DNA of 64,000 nt from Viola odorata (GCA_963691705.1 OY829541.1:56157931-56221930); one strand, 5' to 3'. Shown: positions 8,818-19,186, counted from the stretch's first letter. Numbers and translations: made by a program. Notes: generated from the letters alone by a model not told the origin.

Positions 8818-10824
8818 TTAAAGAGAAAGCAGAAAAGTAAATTGTTCATAGAGATAATCAGCCCACGCAGGGGCAAAGGGTTGAGCTTGGATCTCGTGAA
8901 GGATTGCGAGGTTAGTTTCCAGGATGAGTCGCAGGAGTTGGTTCGTAGTGTCTTCAGCTGGAATGTGGTCGGGCACGCGAGAACTCGGGGCATTCGAAGT
9001 GTTGGCTTTGCTAGATGGAGGCTCGGGAGCAGCAGATGGCTTGGAGAGGTCTGGGTACTCATACATGCCTTCGATCTTGCCCTTGCTATCTGCATGAAAG
9101 CTCAAGACGCCGTTAATAACACAAAGAAATTCCATCGCGTCCAAGGATTTGAGGCCAAGGATCTTGAAGGAATTCGGGTGCCGATACAGGTTGAGTTCCC
9201 GAAGTGTCGAAGTGTAAAGCTGCGAGGCCAGGCTGGTGACAAGCGATCCAAGAACAAGAGAGCGACCCTGGGGGGCATTGGCGACATTGTGAGCGGCGGT
9301 GGCGATCCAGTAGCCAAGATTGACCCGCTTCTTGTGGTACATGGCCCATAGAAAAAACAGCTCCGTTTGGGCAAGCTGTCCAGAGGTCCCGAACTTACCC
9401 GCGAGGGCAATGGACAAGAAGCGTTGCAGAATGTGGAGCGCGGGGTCTTGAATGCAGTGAGCCTTGGTGTGGCGAGAGTCGAACTTGACCGTGGAATTTC
9501 CAGAGAGCTCCCGAAGGGCTTTGTGATTGTTGAACTCGACAGGGATAGTGGTCAGAGCGTTCTGATATGCGGCCTCCTGAGTACCCTCACGACTGACAAA
9601 ACCCAGGTAAACGTTGAAGTCGTTGAGGGACATCGGGTGCCATTTACTTGCCAGCCGGAAGTTCACGCACCCTTTTGCAGACAAATCGGGACCTTCCCCA
9701 CCCTTGGGCTTGAACAGATCGACCTTGTACCAGAAACTCGCAAAGAACTCAAGGCTGAGCTCTAAATATGTAGGCTGATCCATGTAAAAGAAACGCTCCC
9801 ACCCTATGCCACTAATATACTCCCGAATCCGGGACCCAACACCCATCTTATCACAGAATTCCAAATCTAGCCTAGGACACGGGGCTACTCCCTTGAAGTT
9901 CATTAAAGCCACCTTTTCCAAAGCGTGCTTATCATTAAAAATGAAAAGTTCATTAAAGGTGTCGAGATTGGCGGTTACCAGGTAGCTGGGTTTGGATCCC
10001 GAGGTGGATTCCAGCTCGTCGTCGTCCTCCTCGACGCGCTGGGATTTACGTGGAGTCTCGATGGCAGGAGCTTTGCCTTTGGGAGTGGCCGGGATCTTCC
10101 TTTTCTTACTGGCTGGAGGCTTGGGGGCTGGGATCTTAGGAGCAGGGGGCTTAGGGGCGTTCTTTGCGGCTCGGGTCTTGCCCTTGGCAGGCTTCGGGGG
10201 TGGACTGAGAGGTTTGGGCGGGTCGATCTCCCCTTCTCCTTCTTGGGCAGCTTCCTCTGCAATGCCCTCTTGAACCTCCTCGGGACCTGGAGCGGTGTGC
10301 TCGAGGTCCTGAGCGTCTTGCTCGACTGGTCGTTCTGTCAGCTCGACCTCCTCCTCTCCTTCTTGTCCGCCATCGTCGTCCTCCTCGCGCTGTTCGTCGG
10401 AGTCCCACGGAAATTGCTCTTCATTCTCCTTTTCCACCCGTCGGGCTTCCCGGAGGCTAGAACTGGACTGGGAGTCCTCCTCGCCTTCGGTGTCAGAAGG
10501 AATGATGTAGCCGATAGGCTTAACGTCGAGGGGAACGGAGTTGACTGGGCTGGGAGGTGTTTTCTTTTTGCTTCCGGCGGTGGTGGTTGGAGGGACACGG
10601 TGGACCTTTCTAGATCTGGTCATGTTTGGGAGAGAGGTGGTGAAGGGGGCTTCGTCTAGGTTGATGGTGGTCTCGGAGGAGGGAGATCCGAGCCGTTCGG
10701 TGGCGGCTGGAGAGTGATCAGAGGTGGTGGTGTTTGGCTGGTTTTGGTGAGGGAGAGGAGTAGGAGTTGGAGTGGAAGAGTGAGAAGTGGGGTTTTTGTT
10801 AAGGTTAAGGCTGGGGTGTGCCAT
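8818..10824 (-). CDS. Athila-type downstream ORF (ATHILA ORF-1-like, env position), 668 residues
   Basis: This frame lies after integrase, where Athila elements carry an extra ORF, and it is open for 668 codons although the pol gene upstream is wrecked. Residues about 1-105 are Ser/Thr/Pro-rich. Residues about 110-195 are strongly acidic with long Glu/Asp runs. Residues about 195-275 are rich in Lys, Pro and Ala and contain a basic SKKRK cluster that could be a nuclear localisation signal. Residues about 285-600 are the globular part, with motifs such as YMDQPTYLELSLEFFASF and FFLWAMYHKKRVNLGYW, typical of the plant retrotransposon ORF described for ATHILA. I see no signal peptide and no clear membrane segment, so nothing here supports a role as an envelope protein. 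Its function in these elements is not established. Confidence 0.75.
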   Translation of the reverse strand: MAHPSLNLNKNPTSHSSTPTPTPLPHQNQPNTTTSDHSPAATERLGSPSSETTINLDEAPFTTSLPNMTRSRKVHRVPPTTTAGSKKKTPPSPVNSVPLDVKPIGYIIPSDTEGEEDSQSSSSLREARRVEKENEEQFPWDSDEQREEDDDGGQEGEEEVELTERPVEQDAQDLEHTAPGPEEVQEGIAEEAAQEGEGEIDPPKPLSPPPKPAKGKTRAAKNAPKPPAPKIPAPKPPASKKRKIPATPKGKAPAIETPRKSQRVEEDDDELESTSGSKPSYLVTANLDTFNELFIFNDKHALEKVALMNFKGVAPCPRLDLEFCDKMGVGSRIREYISGIGWERFFYMDQPTYLELSLEFFASFWYKVDLFKPKGGEGPDLSAKGCVNFRLASKWHPMSLNDFNVYLGFVSREGTQEAAYQNALTTIPVEFNNHKALRELSGNSTVKFDSRHTKAHCIQDPALHILQRFLSIALAGKFGTSGQLAQTELFFLWAMYHKKRVNLGYWIATAAHNVANAPQGRSLVLGSLVTSLASQLYTSTLRELNLYRHPNSFKILGLKSLDAMEFLCVINGVLSFHADSKGKIEGMYEYPDLSKPSAAPEPPSSKANTSNAPSSRVPDHIPAEDTTNQLLRLILETNLAILHEIQAQPFAPAWADYLYEQFTFLLSL

Positions 10825-11545
10825 AAGGAAGAAGAGGGGTTTTTTGTTTTTGGAAAGAAGAGAAAAAGAAGTGTTTTGATTTGATTGGGAGTGATGAGGG
10901 GGTTTTGGTTGGGTAACGGATAGGGCTGATGGTTTAGGTGCTGCGGCGTGGGTGAGTAGGTTTTGGCAGACGTGGGAACGTGGAGAGAGGGGCGGGAACT
11001 GATTGCTTCGGTCTCCGTTGTCTACGTGTCGCGACAGGAGAGGGTGCTCAGTGCCAAGGGCAGCGTGCTCTTACACCTGCACGGGAATCGGGGAAAGCAA
11101 ATCAGCTTTTAGGATTTGAAAAAAGGAGAGATGGGAATAAAAATCAAAATGAATTAAATAGGGGTTAATAAAGTAGGGGACAAGACATTAAATTGGAGAG
11201 AGGGAGAGACACAGAAATTAAATGAAAGGGAAAGAGGACAAAGAAAATTCAAATTTTACCTAGGTAACATAAAAAGTGCACATAAAAATTTTTGAAAAGC
11301 TAGAGTGGACTCAATTAAAATAAAAATAAAATAAAAGGAAAAACCAGGGGACAAAGAGGAATAGGAATGGACAAAATTAATTAACATCACCTAGGGAAGC
11401 TAAGAAATGTGTTTTGGGAAGAGAGAAAAGTGGATGTCGGATGAAGAACGTAAAGATAAGAAAAAATTAAAGGGAGAGGGTTAGAAATTCGGGGGCTGTC
11501 CCCACATTTGGCCTTGATTATCGTCCAGGCCTGGACGTTGTTTCC
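10825..11545 (-). other. Spacer between integrase and the downstream ORF
   Basis: No gene is supported in this 0.7-kb stretch. It is purine-rich on the + strand with many GGGA and GAGA runs, so the element RNA is pyrimidine-rich here. A leader or splice acceptor for a spliced mRNA of the downstream ORF would be expected in such a place, but I cannot demonstrate one. Confidence 0.4.
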
Positions 11546-13485
11546 TCATTCGGGAGTGTGGATTGCTGGGTCCTCGACCCTTGCTTCTTCTGCAGTCGAA
11601 GGCTTGAATCCTTCATAGAAAGGTTTCAACTTGTGCTCGTTGACCTTGAATGGCTCCCCATTGTTCAAATTCTGGATCTCAACAGCCCCATGATCAAACA
11701 CCGCGGTGATTCGGTATGGTCCCGTCCATTTGGACTTGAGCTTTCCCGAAAAAATCCGTAGTCTGGAGTTGTAGAGCAAAACTTTCTGCCCAATGGTGAA
11801 GTTTTTGACTACGAGGTGCTTGTCGTGCTGAGCCTTGGTCTTGCTTTTGTAGATCATTGAATTTTCGTAGGCATCCCCCCGAAGTTCTTCAAGCTCTTGA
11901 ATTTGCAAACAGCGGTCCTTTCCTGCCAAGTTCAAATCCATGTTGACTTTCTTGATCGCCCAAAAGGCCTTGTGTTCAATTTCGACTGGAAGGTGACACG
12001 GCTTGCCGTAGACCAATCGATAAGGCATCATGCCGATCGGGGTCTTGAATGCGGTACGATAGGCCCATAGCGCGTCCCCTAGCTTGAGGCTCCAGTCTTT
12101 TCTTGATTGATTCACGGTCTTCTCGAGGATAGCCTTGATCTCCCGATTCGAGACCTTAGCCTGCCCATTGGTTTGGGGATGGTAAGCTGTGGATACTCGA
12201 TGAGTCACCCCATACTTATTAAGTAGTGCAGCGACTGTTCGGTTGCAGAAATGCGTCCCCCGATCGCTGATGAGAGCACGTGGGGTCCCGAATCGGTTGA
12301 AGATGTGAGTCCGGAGAAAGTCGGCAACCACCCTTGAATCGTCTGTTTTGGTGGCCTTAGCTTCAATCCATTTGGAGACATAGTCGACGGCGAGTAGGAT
12401 GTATGTATGCCCGAATGAATTCGGGAACGGTCCCATGAAGTCAATGCCCCAAATATCGAAGATTTCGCATGCAAGGATGCTGTTCAGGGGCATTTGGTTT
12501 CTGGCTCCGATGTTTCCCGTGGCTTGGCATCGGGGGCAGGTTGCACAAATAGATAACTGTCCTTGAAGATTGAGGGCCAATAAAGACTTTGAGTGCGGTT
12601 TTCTTTGCAGCAAAATGTCCTCCTTCCGTTGTGGAATGGCAGAACTTGAGGATGGATGGGACCTCATCTATGGCGACACAGCGCCTAACGATCTGATCCG
12701 AACAATGCTTCCATAGGTAAGGGCTGTCCCAAACATAGTACTTGGCATGCTTGCGGATCCGGTTGTGTTCTGCACTCGAGGCCTCGACTGGAAGCGCACC
12801 AGTGGCACAAAAATTAGCTATGTCCGTGAACCAGGGGAATTTCGCTGTGTCCACTAAGCACAAGTGCTCATCAGGAAAGGTCTCCCGAATGGCTACTTGA
12901 GAGTCGTCTTTTTGGTTCGGAAGCCTACTCAAATGATCAGCCACACAATTCTCGGTCCCTTTTTTGTCCTTTATAGCTAGATTGAACTCTTGAAGCAGGA
13001 GAATCCAGCGGATAAGCCTAGGCTTCGCGTCTGTCTTCTTGAGCAGGCATCGAAGAGTGGAGTGGTCAGAGTACACTATCACTTCTGTGCCCAGGAGGTA
13101 CTGCTGAAACTTGTCAAGGGCATAGACAATGGCCAGAAGCTCTTTTTCTGTTGTTGTATAGTTTTGTTGGGCGGGATCCAACAACTTGGAGGCATAATAA
13201 ATGACATAAGTCTCCTTGTCTTTCTTCTGGCCCAGAACAGCTCCCAAAGCCTGGTTGCTTGCGTCGCACATGATCTCGAACGGGAGTGTCCAGTCGGGGG
13301 CCCGAATGATAGGAGCAGAAATGAGCTTAGCTTTCAGAGTCTCGAATGCCTTCTTGCACTTGTCATCGAATACGAAGTCCACATCCTTGTGTAGTAATTG
13401 GCACATTAGCTGGGCAATCTTGGAGAAATCCTTGATGAACCTCCTATAAAAACCTGCATGTCCAAGAAAAGAACGCACATCTCGA
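11546..13485 (-). pseudogene. Athila-like pol, C-terminal half (RNase H and integrase), broken
   Basis: The upstream part (13478-12441) carries the end of RT ([13 protein letters not shown]) and an RNase H domain with the acidic sites in CDASNQ, TEKELLA and SDHSTL. The integrase zinc finger and core follow. Two lesions lie in the zinc-finger region: a deletion near 12584, after KTALKV, and what looks like a one-base loss near 12540. From 12667 down to 11546 the frame stays open, with [18 protein letters not shown] and the C-terminal tail. In the third catalytic motif the expected Glu is Lys (codon AAG at 12155-12157, in NGQAKVSN), which removes the DD35E triad. The Asp-to-Glu spacing counted in the sequence is exactly 35. 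No chromodomain is seen, in line with Athila. The normal job of this region is to remove primer RNA and insert the cDNA. Confidence 0.88.
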
Positions 13486-14250
13486 ATTTTTCAAGAAATT
13501 CTTATAATGCTTGTTGAAGAGGGCAAGTGATTCTTCATCTCCTTCAGCCTTGCTAACAAATGCTATATTGTTGCTCTTGACATTTTGCACTTCCGGTTCA
13601 CCCATTTTGAGTTTGTGCTCAAATGTCGTAAGAGAGCCAACAAGTTGAGAGAATGTGGGTTTCTTTTCTAGTTCATCAAAAATAGAAGTCTTGGCATTCC
13701 AAGAGTTAGGTAAAATACTAAGAAGTTTTCTTACCATCTCCTCATCACTAGGAGTCCAACCAAGAGTTCCCATAGTATTACAAATATTCTGAATTCTAGT
13801 GCTTAAATCATAGATAGTCTCACCACTCTTCATACCTAGAAGTTCATACTCACGCTTGAGTGTGTTGAGTCTAATGGTTCTCACTTGAGGAGTACCTTCA
13901 TGTGCTGTCTCCAAAGTTTCCCACACATCTTTGGACAATTTGCAAGCACTAACACGATTAAATTCATTTTGAGAAATTGCACAAAATAAAGCAAACCTTG
14001 CCTTGTCTTCACTTTGTTTTCTTGAAACCGACCCGGCTGGCCATCTAGCAAAAGGAAGAGGTTTTGTTGAGCCATCTTCAGCAGGAGGTTCCATGGGAGT
14101 TGCAAATCCATGTAAGACACAATCTAGCATAATTTGATCTTGTCCACCTAGGAAGGCTAACATCTTTGTCTTCCATTGCAAGTAGTTGTTTCCATCAAGA
14201 AATGGTGGACGGTTGAGTGCAGCACTTACATAAAGTCCCTCTTGAGCCAT
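13444..14250 (-). pseudogene. Copia gag, truncated and fused out of frame to Athila pol
   Basis: The frame begins at MAQEGLYVSAALNRPPFLDGNNYLQWKTKM, abbreviated here by its key WKTKM motif, which is the usual start of plant copia gag proteins. The following region (KLSKDVWETL, IRLNTLKREYELLGM, SILPNSWNAK) matches the UBN2-type gag domain. About 255 codons are copia; the last 13 or so ([12 protein letters not shown]) are Athila pol read in the wrong frame, which marks the junction. The zinc knuckle and everything beyond are missing. In a complete element this protein would form the virus-like particle. Confidence 0.8.
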
Positions 14251-14288
14251 TTGATCTATTACTTGAGGCGATTAAACCTACAAAACAA

Positions 14289-14307
14289 GTACCTTGCTCC
14301 GCTACCA
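14289..14307 (-). other. Primer binding site of the copia fragment
   Basis: The minus strand reads TGGTAGCGGAGCAAGGTAC two bases after the LTR end. This resembles the usual copia site TGGTATCAGAGC for initiator methionine tRNA, with a changed middle. Confidence 0.65.
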
Positions 14308-14309
14308 AT

Positions 14310-15558
14310 TGATAAACGGCCTAGAGGGGGGGTGAATAGGCAAATAAAATTCTAACACAAAATATAAGGAATTTGAGTGCGGAAATAGAAAGTAAAAACA
14401 CAAGGATATATAGTGGTTCCAATTCCTCAATGAATTGTACTCCACTACCTAAGAGTCCTCCTCTTAGGATTTTGAACAACGAACACTTCGTTATTACCTT
14501 GAGTTTTTACGGGTTCAACTCAAACCTTACACCTTGGTTTTTCCGGGCTCAACCAATAAACCTTTCACTTGGTTTTCACGGGATCACCAACAACCTTACA
14601 CTTGGTTTTTTCGGGCTCAACCAACAAACCTTACAATGTGATTTTTCCGGGCTCAATCACAACCTATCACAATCAAGATTACTTGACAAGAGAAATGTTA
14701 AATAGCAACACAAATTGGTGTACAAATAAACTATGTATGATTCAATAATCAACACCAATAAATGAACAAGAATACCTCAAAAGAAAGCTTAAACCTTACT
14801 TGAAATATGGACACAAGAATCAGTAAATTCGGATTCGTAAAGCTTGTGTTATGACAGTTTGAAGTTGTAAGCTTTTGCAAAAACTCTGATTTTGGCTTTG
14901 AAAGAGTGTGAGAGCTTTCTAAATCTTTCTTGTGTTTAATGTGTATTCTAGTTGTTCTTGTTAAGTTCTAACTCATCTAGGATGAGTATTTATAGTTTAG
15001 AATGAGTGGAGGTTCAGACAAGAAAGTATGGAGCCAAAAAATCCGTTTTAAGTGGACAAAAGAGCTGTTAAGAAAACTAGCCGTTATGCTTACCGTGATC
15101 ACGTTTAGCCCTAACCGTGATCACGTTAAGAGACAATTTCTTAACGTGATTCACGTTTAGCCCTAAACGTGATTCACGGTTCCTTCTGGAAAGTTTCGCA
15201 TTTTGACAGCTCCTTAACGTGATTCACGTTAAGGTCTTACCGTGATCACGGTTAGCCACTTTTCTGATTTACGAAAACTTGAATAACTTTTGACTGAAAA
15301 ATCGTTTTTGCGTAAAACTTTTTGCTACACTTTCCTTGAGGTATTTTGAACATAAATCAAGTGTTAAATAGAATCATACTTACATGATTAAAGTCCTAAT
15401 GTACACTTGATCTTCTAGCTTGCGATATCTTGATTTGTTGCTTCTCTTTTGCTTGATCACAAACTACACACACTTTAACTTCAAATTGCATTAGTATTAC
15501 TAATTAGTTTGTGTGTCTAAAATCATCAAAACAATAGTGAGTTGCCCTTGGACTAACA
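14310..15558 (-). repeat. 5' LTR of the copia fragment
   Basis: The LTR runs on the minus strand from TGTTAGTCC at 15558 to TTTATCA at 14310. A TATA box (CTATAAATACT, minus strand) lies at 14985-14995. A degenerate tandem repeat of roughly 35-40 bp with TTGGTTTTTCCGGGCTCAACC as its core occupies about 14500-14665. A cluster of palindromes lies at 15092-15252. No partner LTR exists in the window. Confidence 0.75.
15092..15252. repeat. Six palindromes in three pairs inside the copia LTR
   Basis: Palindromic or near-palindromic sites with an ACGTGA(T)TCACGT or CCGTGATCACGG core lie at 15092, 15114, 15143, 15166, 15216 and 15239. They pair up with 22-23 bases between starts, and in the first two pairs the sites are joined by tagccctaa. 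Confidence 0.8.
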
Positions 15559-17896
15559 AAGGCAAGGTCTCGATAGCTTGAATTTTGGCCTTGTCCACTT
15601 CGATACCCCTTCGGGACAAGATGTGGCCCAGGATTAGTCCTTGGTCAACCATGAAATGACATTTTTCGAAATTAAGAACAAGGTTTGTTTCTATACATCT
15701 TTGCAGAATTTTCTTTAAATTCAAGAGGCATTCGGAAAAAGAGTTACCATAGACCGTGAAGTTATCCATGAATACCTCGATGCATTCTTCCACAAATTCT
15801 GAAAAGATGCTGACTATGCACCTCTGGAATGTAGTCGGGGCATTGCATAACCCAAAGGGCATGCGTCTGTAAGCAAAGGTCCCGAAGGGGCACGTGAAGG
15901 TGGTTTTCTCCTGATCTTCAAGGGCTACTGGAATCTGGTGGAATCCCGAATACCCATCCAGGCAGCAATAATGCGTCTTGCCCGCAAGGCGCTCCAGCAT
16001 CTGATCTATGAAGGGAAGTGGGAAATGGTCTTTTCGGGTGGCTTCGTTCAGGCGTCGATAGTCAATGCACACACGCCAGCCATTCTGGATTCGGGAGGGA
16101 ATTGGCTGACCCTCGGGACCCGGGATGATGGTGATGCCAGTTTTCTTCGGGACCACCTGAACTGGGCTAACCCATGGAGAATCATAAATGGGGTAGATCA
16201 CCCCGGCATCGAGCAGCTTCAGGACCTCCTTCTTAACTACCTCCATCATGGGGGGGTTCAAACGCCTTTGGAGCTGCCTGATTGTCTTGGAGTCCTCTTC
16301 GAGGTGTATGCGGTGAGTACATAAGGATGGTGACAGTCCCTTGATGTCGGCAATCGTCCATCCGATGGCTTTCTTAAAACTCTTGAGGAGTTTCACGAGC
16401 TCAGTCTCTTGATCTACTTCTAATTTGTTGGAAATTATGACTAGAAGCGACTCTTTTTCCCCGAGGTATGCATACTTCAAGTGTGAGGGCAGCGTCTTGA
16501 GTTTGAGGTCTGGAGCTTGTTCCAGAGATGAGGGAAGTCGTACATGATCTGCGCATTCGGGAGACTCGCTCAGAGGTTCAACTACCAGGGCAACATTTTC
16601 TTCAAGGGCTGCTGCAACTGTGCCTAATTCAGAGGGGACCGCAATGGAAGCTTTCATTTCCTTCAGAGACTCGGGGGTGAGGCTACGGTCAAGAATCAAC
16701 TTCAAGGGCTCGACAGAGTTTAGCTCAGCAATATCCTCCACAAGGGGGTCTACTATGTCAATGAAATTGACGCTTGAAAATTCGGGAGGGTACTTCATGG
16801 AGTCCAGCATGTTGAAACGAATGATTTCCCCGTCGAACTCGAGGGATATCGAGGCCTCATAGCAGTCAATCTTTGCGCGGGCAGTGGCCAAGAAAGGACG
16901 TCCCAAGAGTAGATCCGAAGACTTGGTGCTCGTGGGGTTTTCCATGGAGAGAACATAGAAATCTGCTGGGAAGAGGAATTCACCGATTTGGACAAGAACA
17001 TCCGTGATGATACCTTTGGGATATACAACCGATCGGTCTGCAAGTTGGATTACCAGAGTGGTTTCCTTCAAGGGCCCGAGTCCGAGGCCGTTGTAGATGG
17101 TCAAGGGCATAACATTAATTCCGGCTCCCAAATCGCACATTGCTTTCCCAATATCGATGGTCCCGATTCTGCACGGGACCGTGAACATGCCCTGGTCTTT
17201 GCACTTGGGTGGAATTTTTCGCTGGATGTGGGCGGATAGATTAGCTCCCACACTGATTCTATTCACCTCAGTGAATTTGTTCTTGTTGGTGCACAACTGC
17301 TTCAAAAACTTAGCATATCGAGGCATGTTCTTTATGGCTTTGAGGAGTGGGATATTGATAACGACCTTGCTAAACATCTCAAAGATGTCCCGATCCTCTT
17401 CCTCTTTCTTCTTTTTGATCAACCGCTGGGGGAATGGGGGCTCGAAGACTTTGTTTATGAATTCCTGAGAGAATTCTTCCTCCTCGACGGGCGGCTTCTT
17501 CTTGCAGCGAGACTTCTTGCTGGAGAAGAAGTGATCAAGTGCTGCGTCACCAAATCGGGACTTCTTGGGTTGGTCAGTGGTTTGTTCGGGAGGTGGTGGT
17601 ACAGTATTGTTGGTTTCGGGAACAGGAACAACAATGTTGGCTTCGGGATCTGGCTGGACACGAGAAGGGATCTCGAGGCCACTGCGGAGGTTCATGGCAC
17701 ACGCTTCATGCTTCGGGTTAGGTTCTGTTTGCCCTGGAAATCTCCCTCCATTTTTTACTTCCTTCATTTCGGCCATGAGGGTCCGAATCTGTTTTTCCAG
17801 TTCCGCGATTTTCTTTTTATCGGGGGAGGGGTCCTCATTCGGGGGTGGTGGTGGCATGGTGAAATTCTGGTCTGGAGGAGGCTGCCTCTGGTACTG
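15559..17896 (-). pseudogene. Athila-like protease and reverse transcriptase, RT active site altered
   Basis: This stretch is in the same frame as gag and open from the TAG at 17897-17899 to the copia insertion. The first roughly 200 codons are a Pro- and Lys-rich linker. The aspartic protease follows, with its CDLGAGINVMP active-site motif near 17120-17140. The RT domain has SPWVSPVQVVPKK, WRVCIDYRRLN, HYCCLDGYSGFHQI and RRMPFGLCNAP. In the catalytic box the sequence is FMDN rather than the family FMDD: the codon at 15761-15763 is AAC, so the second catalytic Asp is Asn. The frame ends in a short out-of-family tail read into the copia LTR. The normal role is to process the polyprotein and copy the RNA into DNA, and this copy should not be able to do the latter. 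Confidence 0.88.
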
Positions 17897-19132
17897 CTAA
17901 TTCTGAAAATTGGGCCTGGGCTTGAAGGCTTGCATGTTGAAAGGAGGGGGATGATTTCCGTATGGGTTTTGTCCGTACTGATGGCTGGGTCTGGCCTGCT
18001 GGTTGTTGTTCCACCCGTAACTAGGCTGTTTCCAGCCTTGATTGTGGTGTTGGCCATAGGGGGCATTGAATCCGCCCGCTGCATTTACTGGAATTTCATC
18101 GGGGATGAATGGGCAAGCATCCGTGGGGTGGTCTGAAAATTGACAAATCTGGCAGGCCTTGACCTGGACTGGCTGTCCCGAAGCCATGTTTTGCAGCATG
18201 CCCGTGATGGCTGCCAGTTGATTCTCCATAGCAGCTGAACGGGCGTCTTGAACGCTAGTGGAGTTGTTGAGCTGGAGGTTGTTCTTGGCCATGAGCTCGA
18301 TAGTGGCTTTGGCAGCAGCCGGAGTAAGTCTAGTGATGGATCCATTAGCAGCAGCGTTCAACAAGGCCTTGTCCCGACCGTTGAGTCATTCACAAAAGTA
18401 TTGCATGAGGGCATGTTCGGACAGATTATGCGAGGGGCATAGGGCTTGCATCTTTTTAAACCGCTCATAGTATTGCTCAAGATCTTCCGAATCCTTTTGG
18501 AGAATGGATATGAGCTGCTTTCGGGTCACCATTGCTATGGACACGGGGTAGTATTTTTCCGTGAAAGCTTTAGACATCTCGGCCCATGAATTGATAGATT
18601 GCGGCTGCAAGTCATAAAACCAGTCAAGGGCGTCGTCCTTGAGGGACCACATAAAGGCACGAAGCTCGGCATGCTCAACAGAAATGTTGTGAGGCTTCAT
18701 GGCGTCGCAAATAGAGTGTAGCTGCTGTAGGTGGCGGTGTGGATTCTCCTTAGCCAGCCCTCGAAAGAGTGGCAAATGATGCATGGTTGCAGACTTGAGT
18801 TCCCAGTCATTCGGGACTGCTGGCCAGACAATGCAACTGGTTGGGGCTTCGGGGGCGGCATTAAACTCATCGATGCTCTGAATCGGTGGGGGGGGGGGGG
18901 GGGGGGGCAGGTTAACAGCATTCCCTTCGGGACCGTGGTTATCCATATCAGGTCCTTCTGGGTAGACCGGGGGTAGGTTTTCGGGGTCTGGACTATCTTC
19001 CAGGTCAAAAAGACGTTCGAGGTCCCGAACACAAGGGTTGGAGTTTCCTCGTGCCAGTCGTCGAAGTCCTCTTTCGGTTCGTCCTAGCTCGTGATCAAGG
19101 GGCAGTAATTCGGGTGCAGATCTCCTGGTCAT
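17897..19132 (-). pseudogene. Athila-like gag with two in-frame stop codons
   Basis: The frame starts at MTRRSAPELLPLDHEL (19132). Residues about 75-83 are a proline run encoded by a G20 tract on the + strand (18888-18907). The retrotransposon gag domain follows (NPHRHLQQLHSICDAM, AFMWSLKDDALDWFYDL, FTEKYYPVSIAMVTRK). A TGA at 18386-18388 stops it after YFCE, but the same frame continues with LNGRDK and a long Gln/Asn-rich part containing CQICQFSDHPTDACP, a C-x2-C and H-x4-C zinc-knuckle-like motif. A TAG at 17897-17899 is followed in frame by the protease part. Gag normally packages the element RNA. Both stops could be decay or, less likely, readthrough sites. Confidence 0.85.
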
Positions 19133-19165
19133 ACAAACAAGAAAAATAAATCAGTCTTGAAACAA

Positions 19166-19183
19166 TCCCCGGCAACGGCGCCA
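19166..19183 (-). other. Primer binding site (tRNA-Asp) of the Athila-like element
   Basis: The + strand reads TCCCCGGCAACGGCGCCA, identical to the 3' end of tRNA-Asp with CCA and identical to the site of the nested element at 6126-6143. It lies three bases from the LTR start at 19187. Confidence 0.92.
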
Positions 19184-19186
19184 ATT

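Larger units (their letters stand above)
13486..15558 (-). mobile_element. One-ended Ty1/copia insertion: 5' LTR, PBS and gag start only
   Basis: Reading the minus strand from 15558, the RT frame of the Athila element stops at a TGTTAGTCCAAGG LTR start. An LTR of about 1249 bp follows (15558-14310), then a methionine-tRNA-like primer site, then a copia gag start. The insert ends inside gag near 13486-13490, where the Athila pol frame resumes almost exactly where it left off. No copia pol, no 3' LTR and no target duplication are present. Confidence 0.8.

Noticed and set aside
9925..10659. 244-codon + frame, Leu/Gly/Val-rich and looking like a membrane protein
   Set aside because: It is the antisense shadow of the low-complexity acidic and Lys/Pro/Ala part of the 668-codon ORF.
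19166..19183. tRNA-Asp-like sequence (also at 6126-6143)
   Set aside because: Only the 18 bases of the tRNA 3' end are present, next to an LTR. It is a primer binding site and not a tRNA gene.
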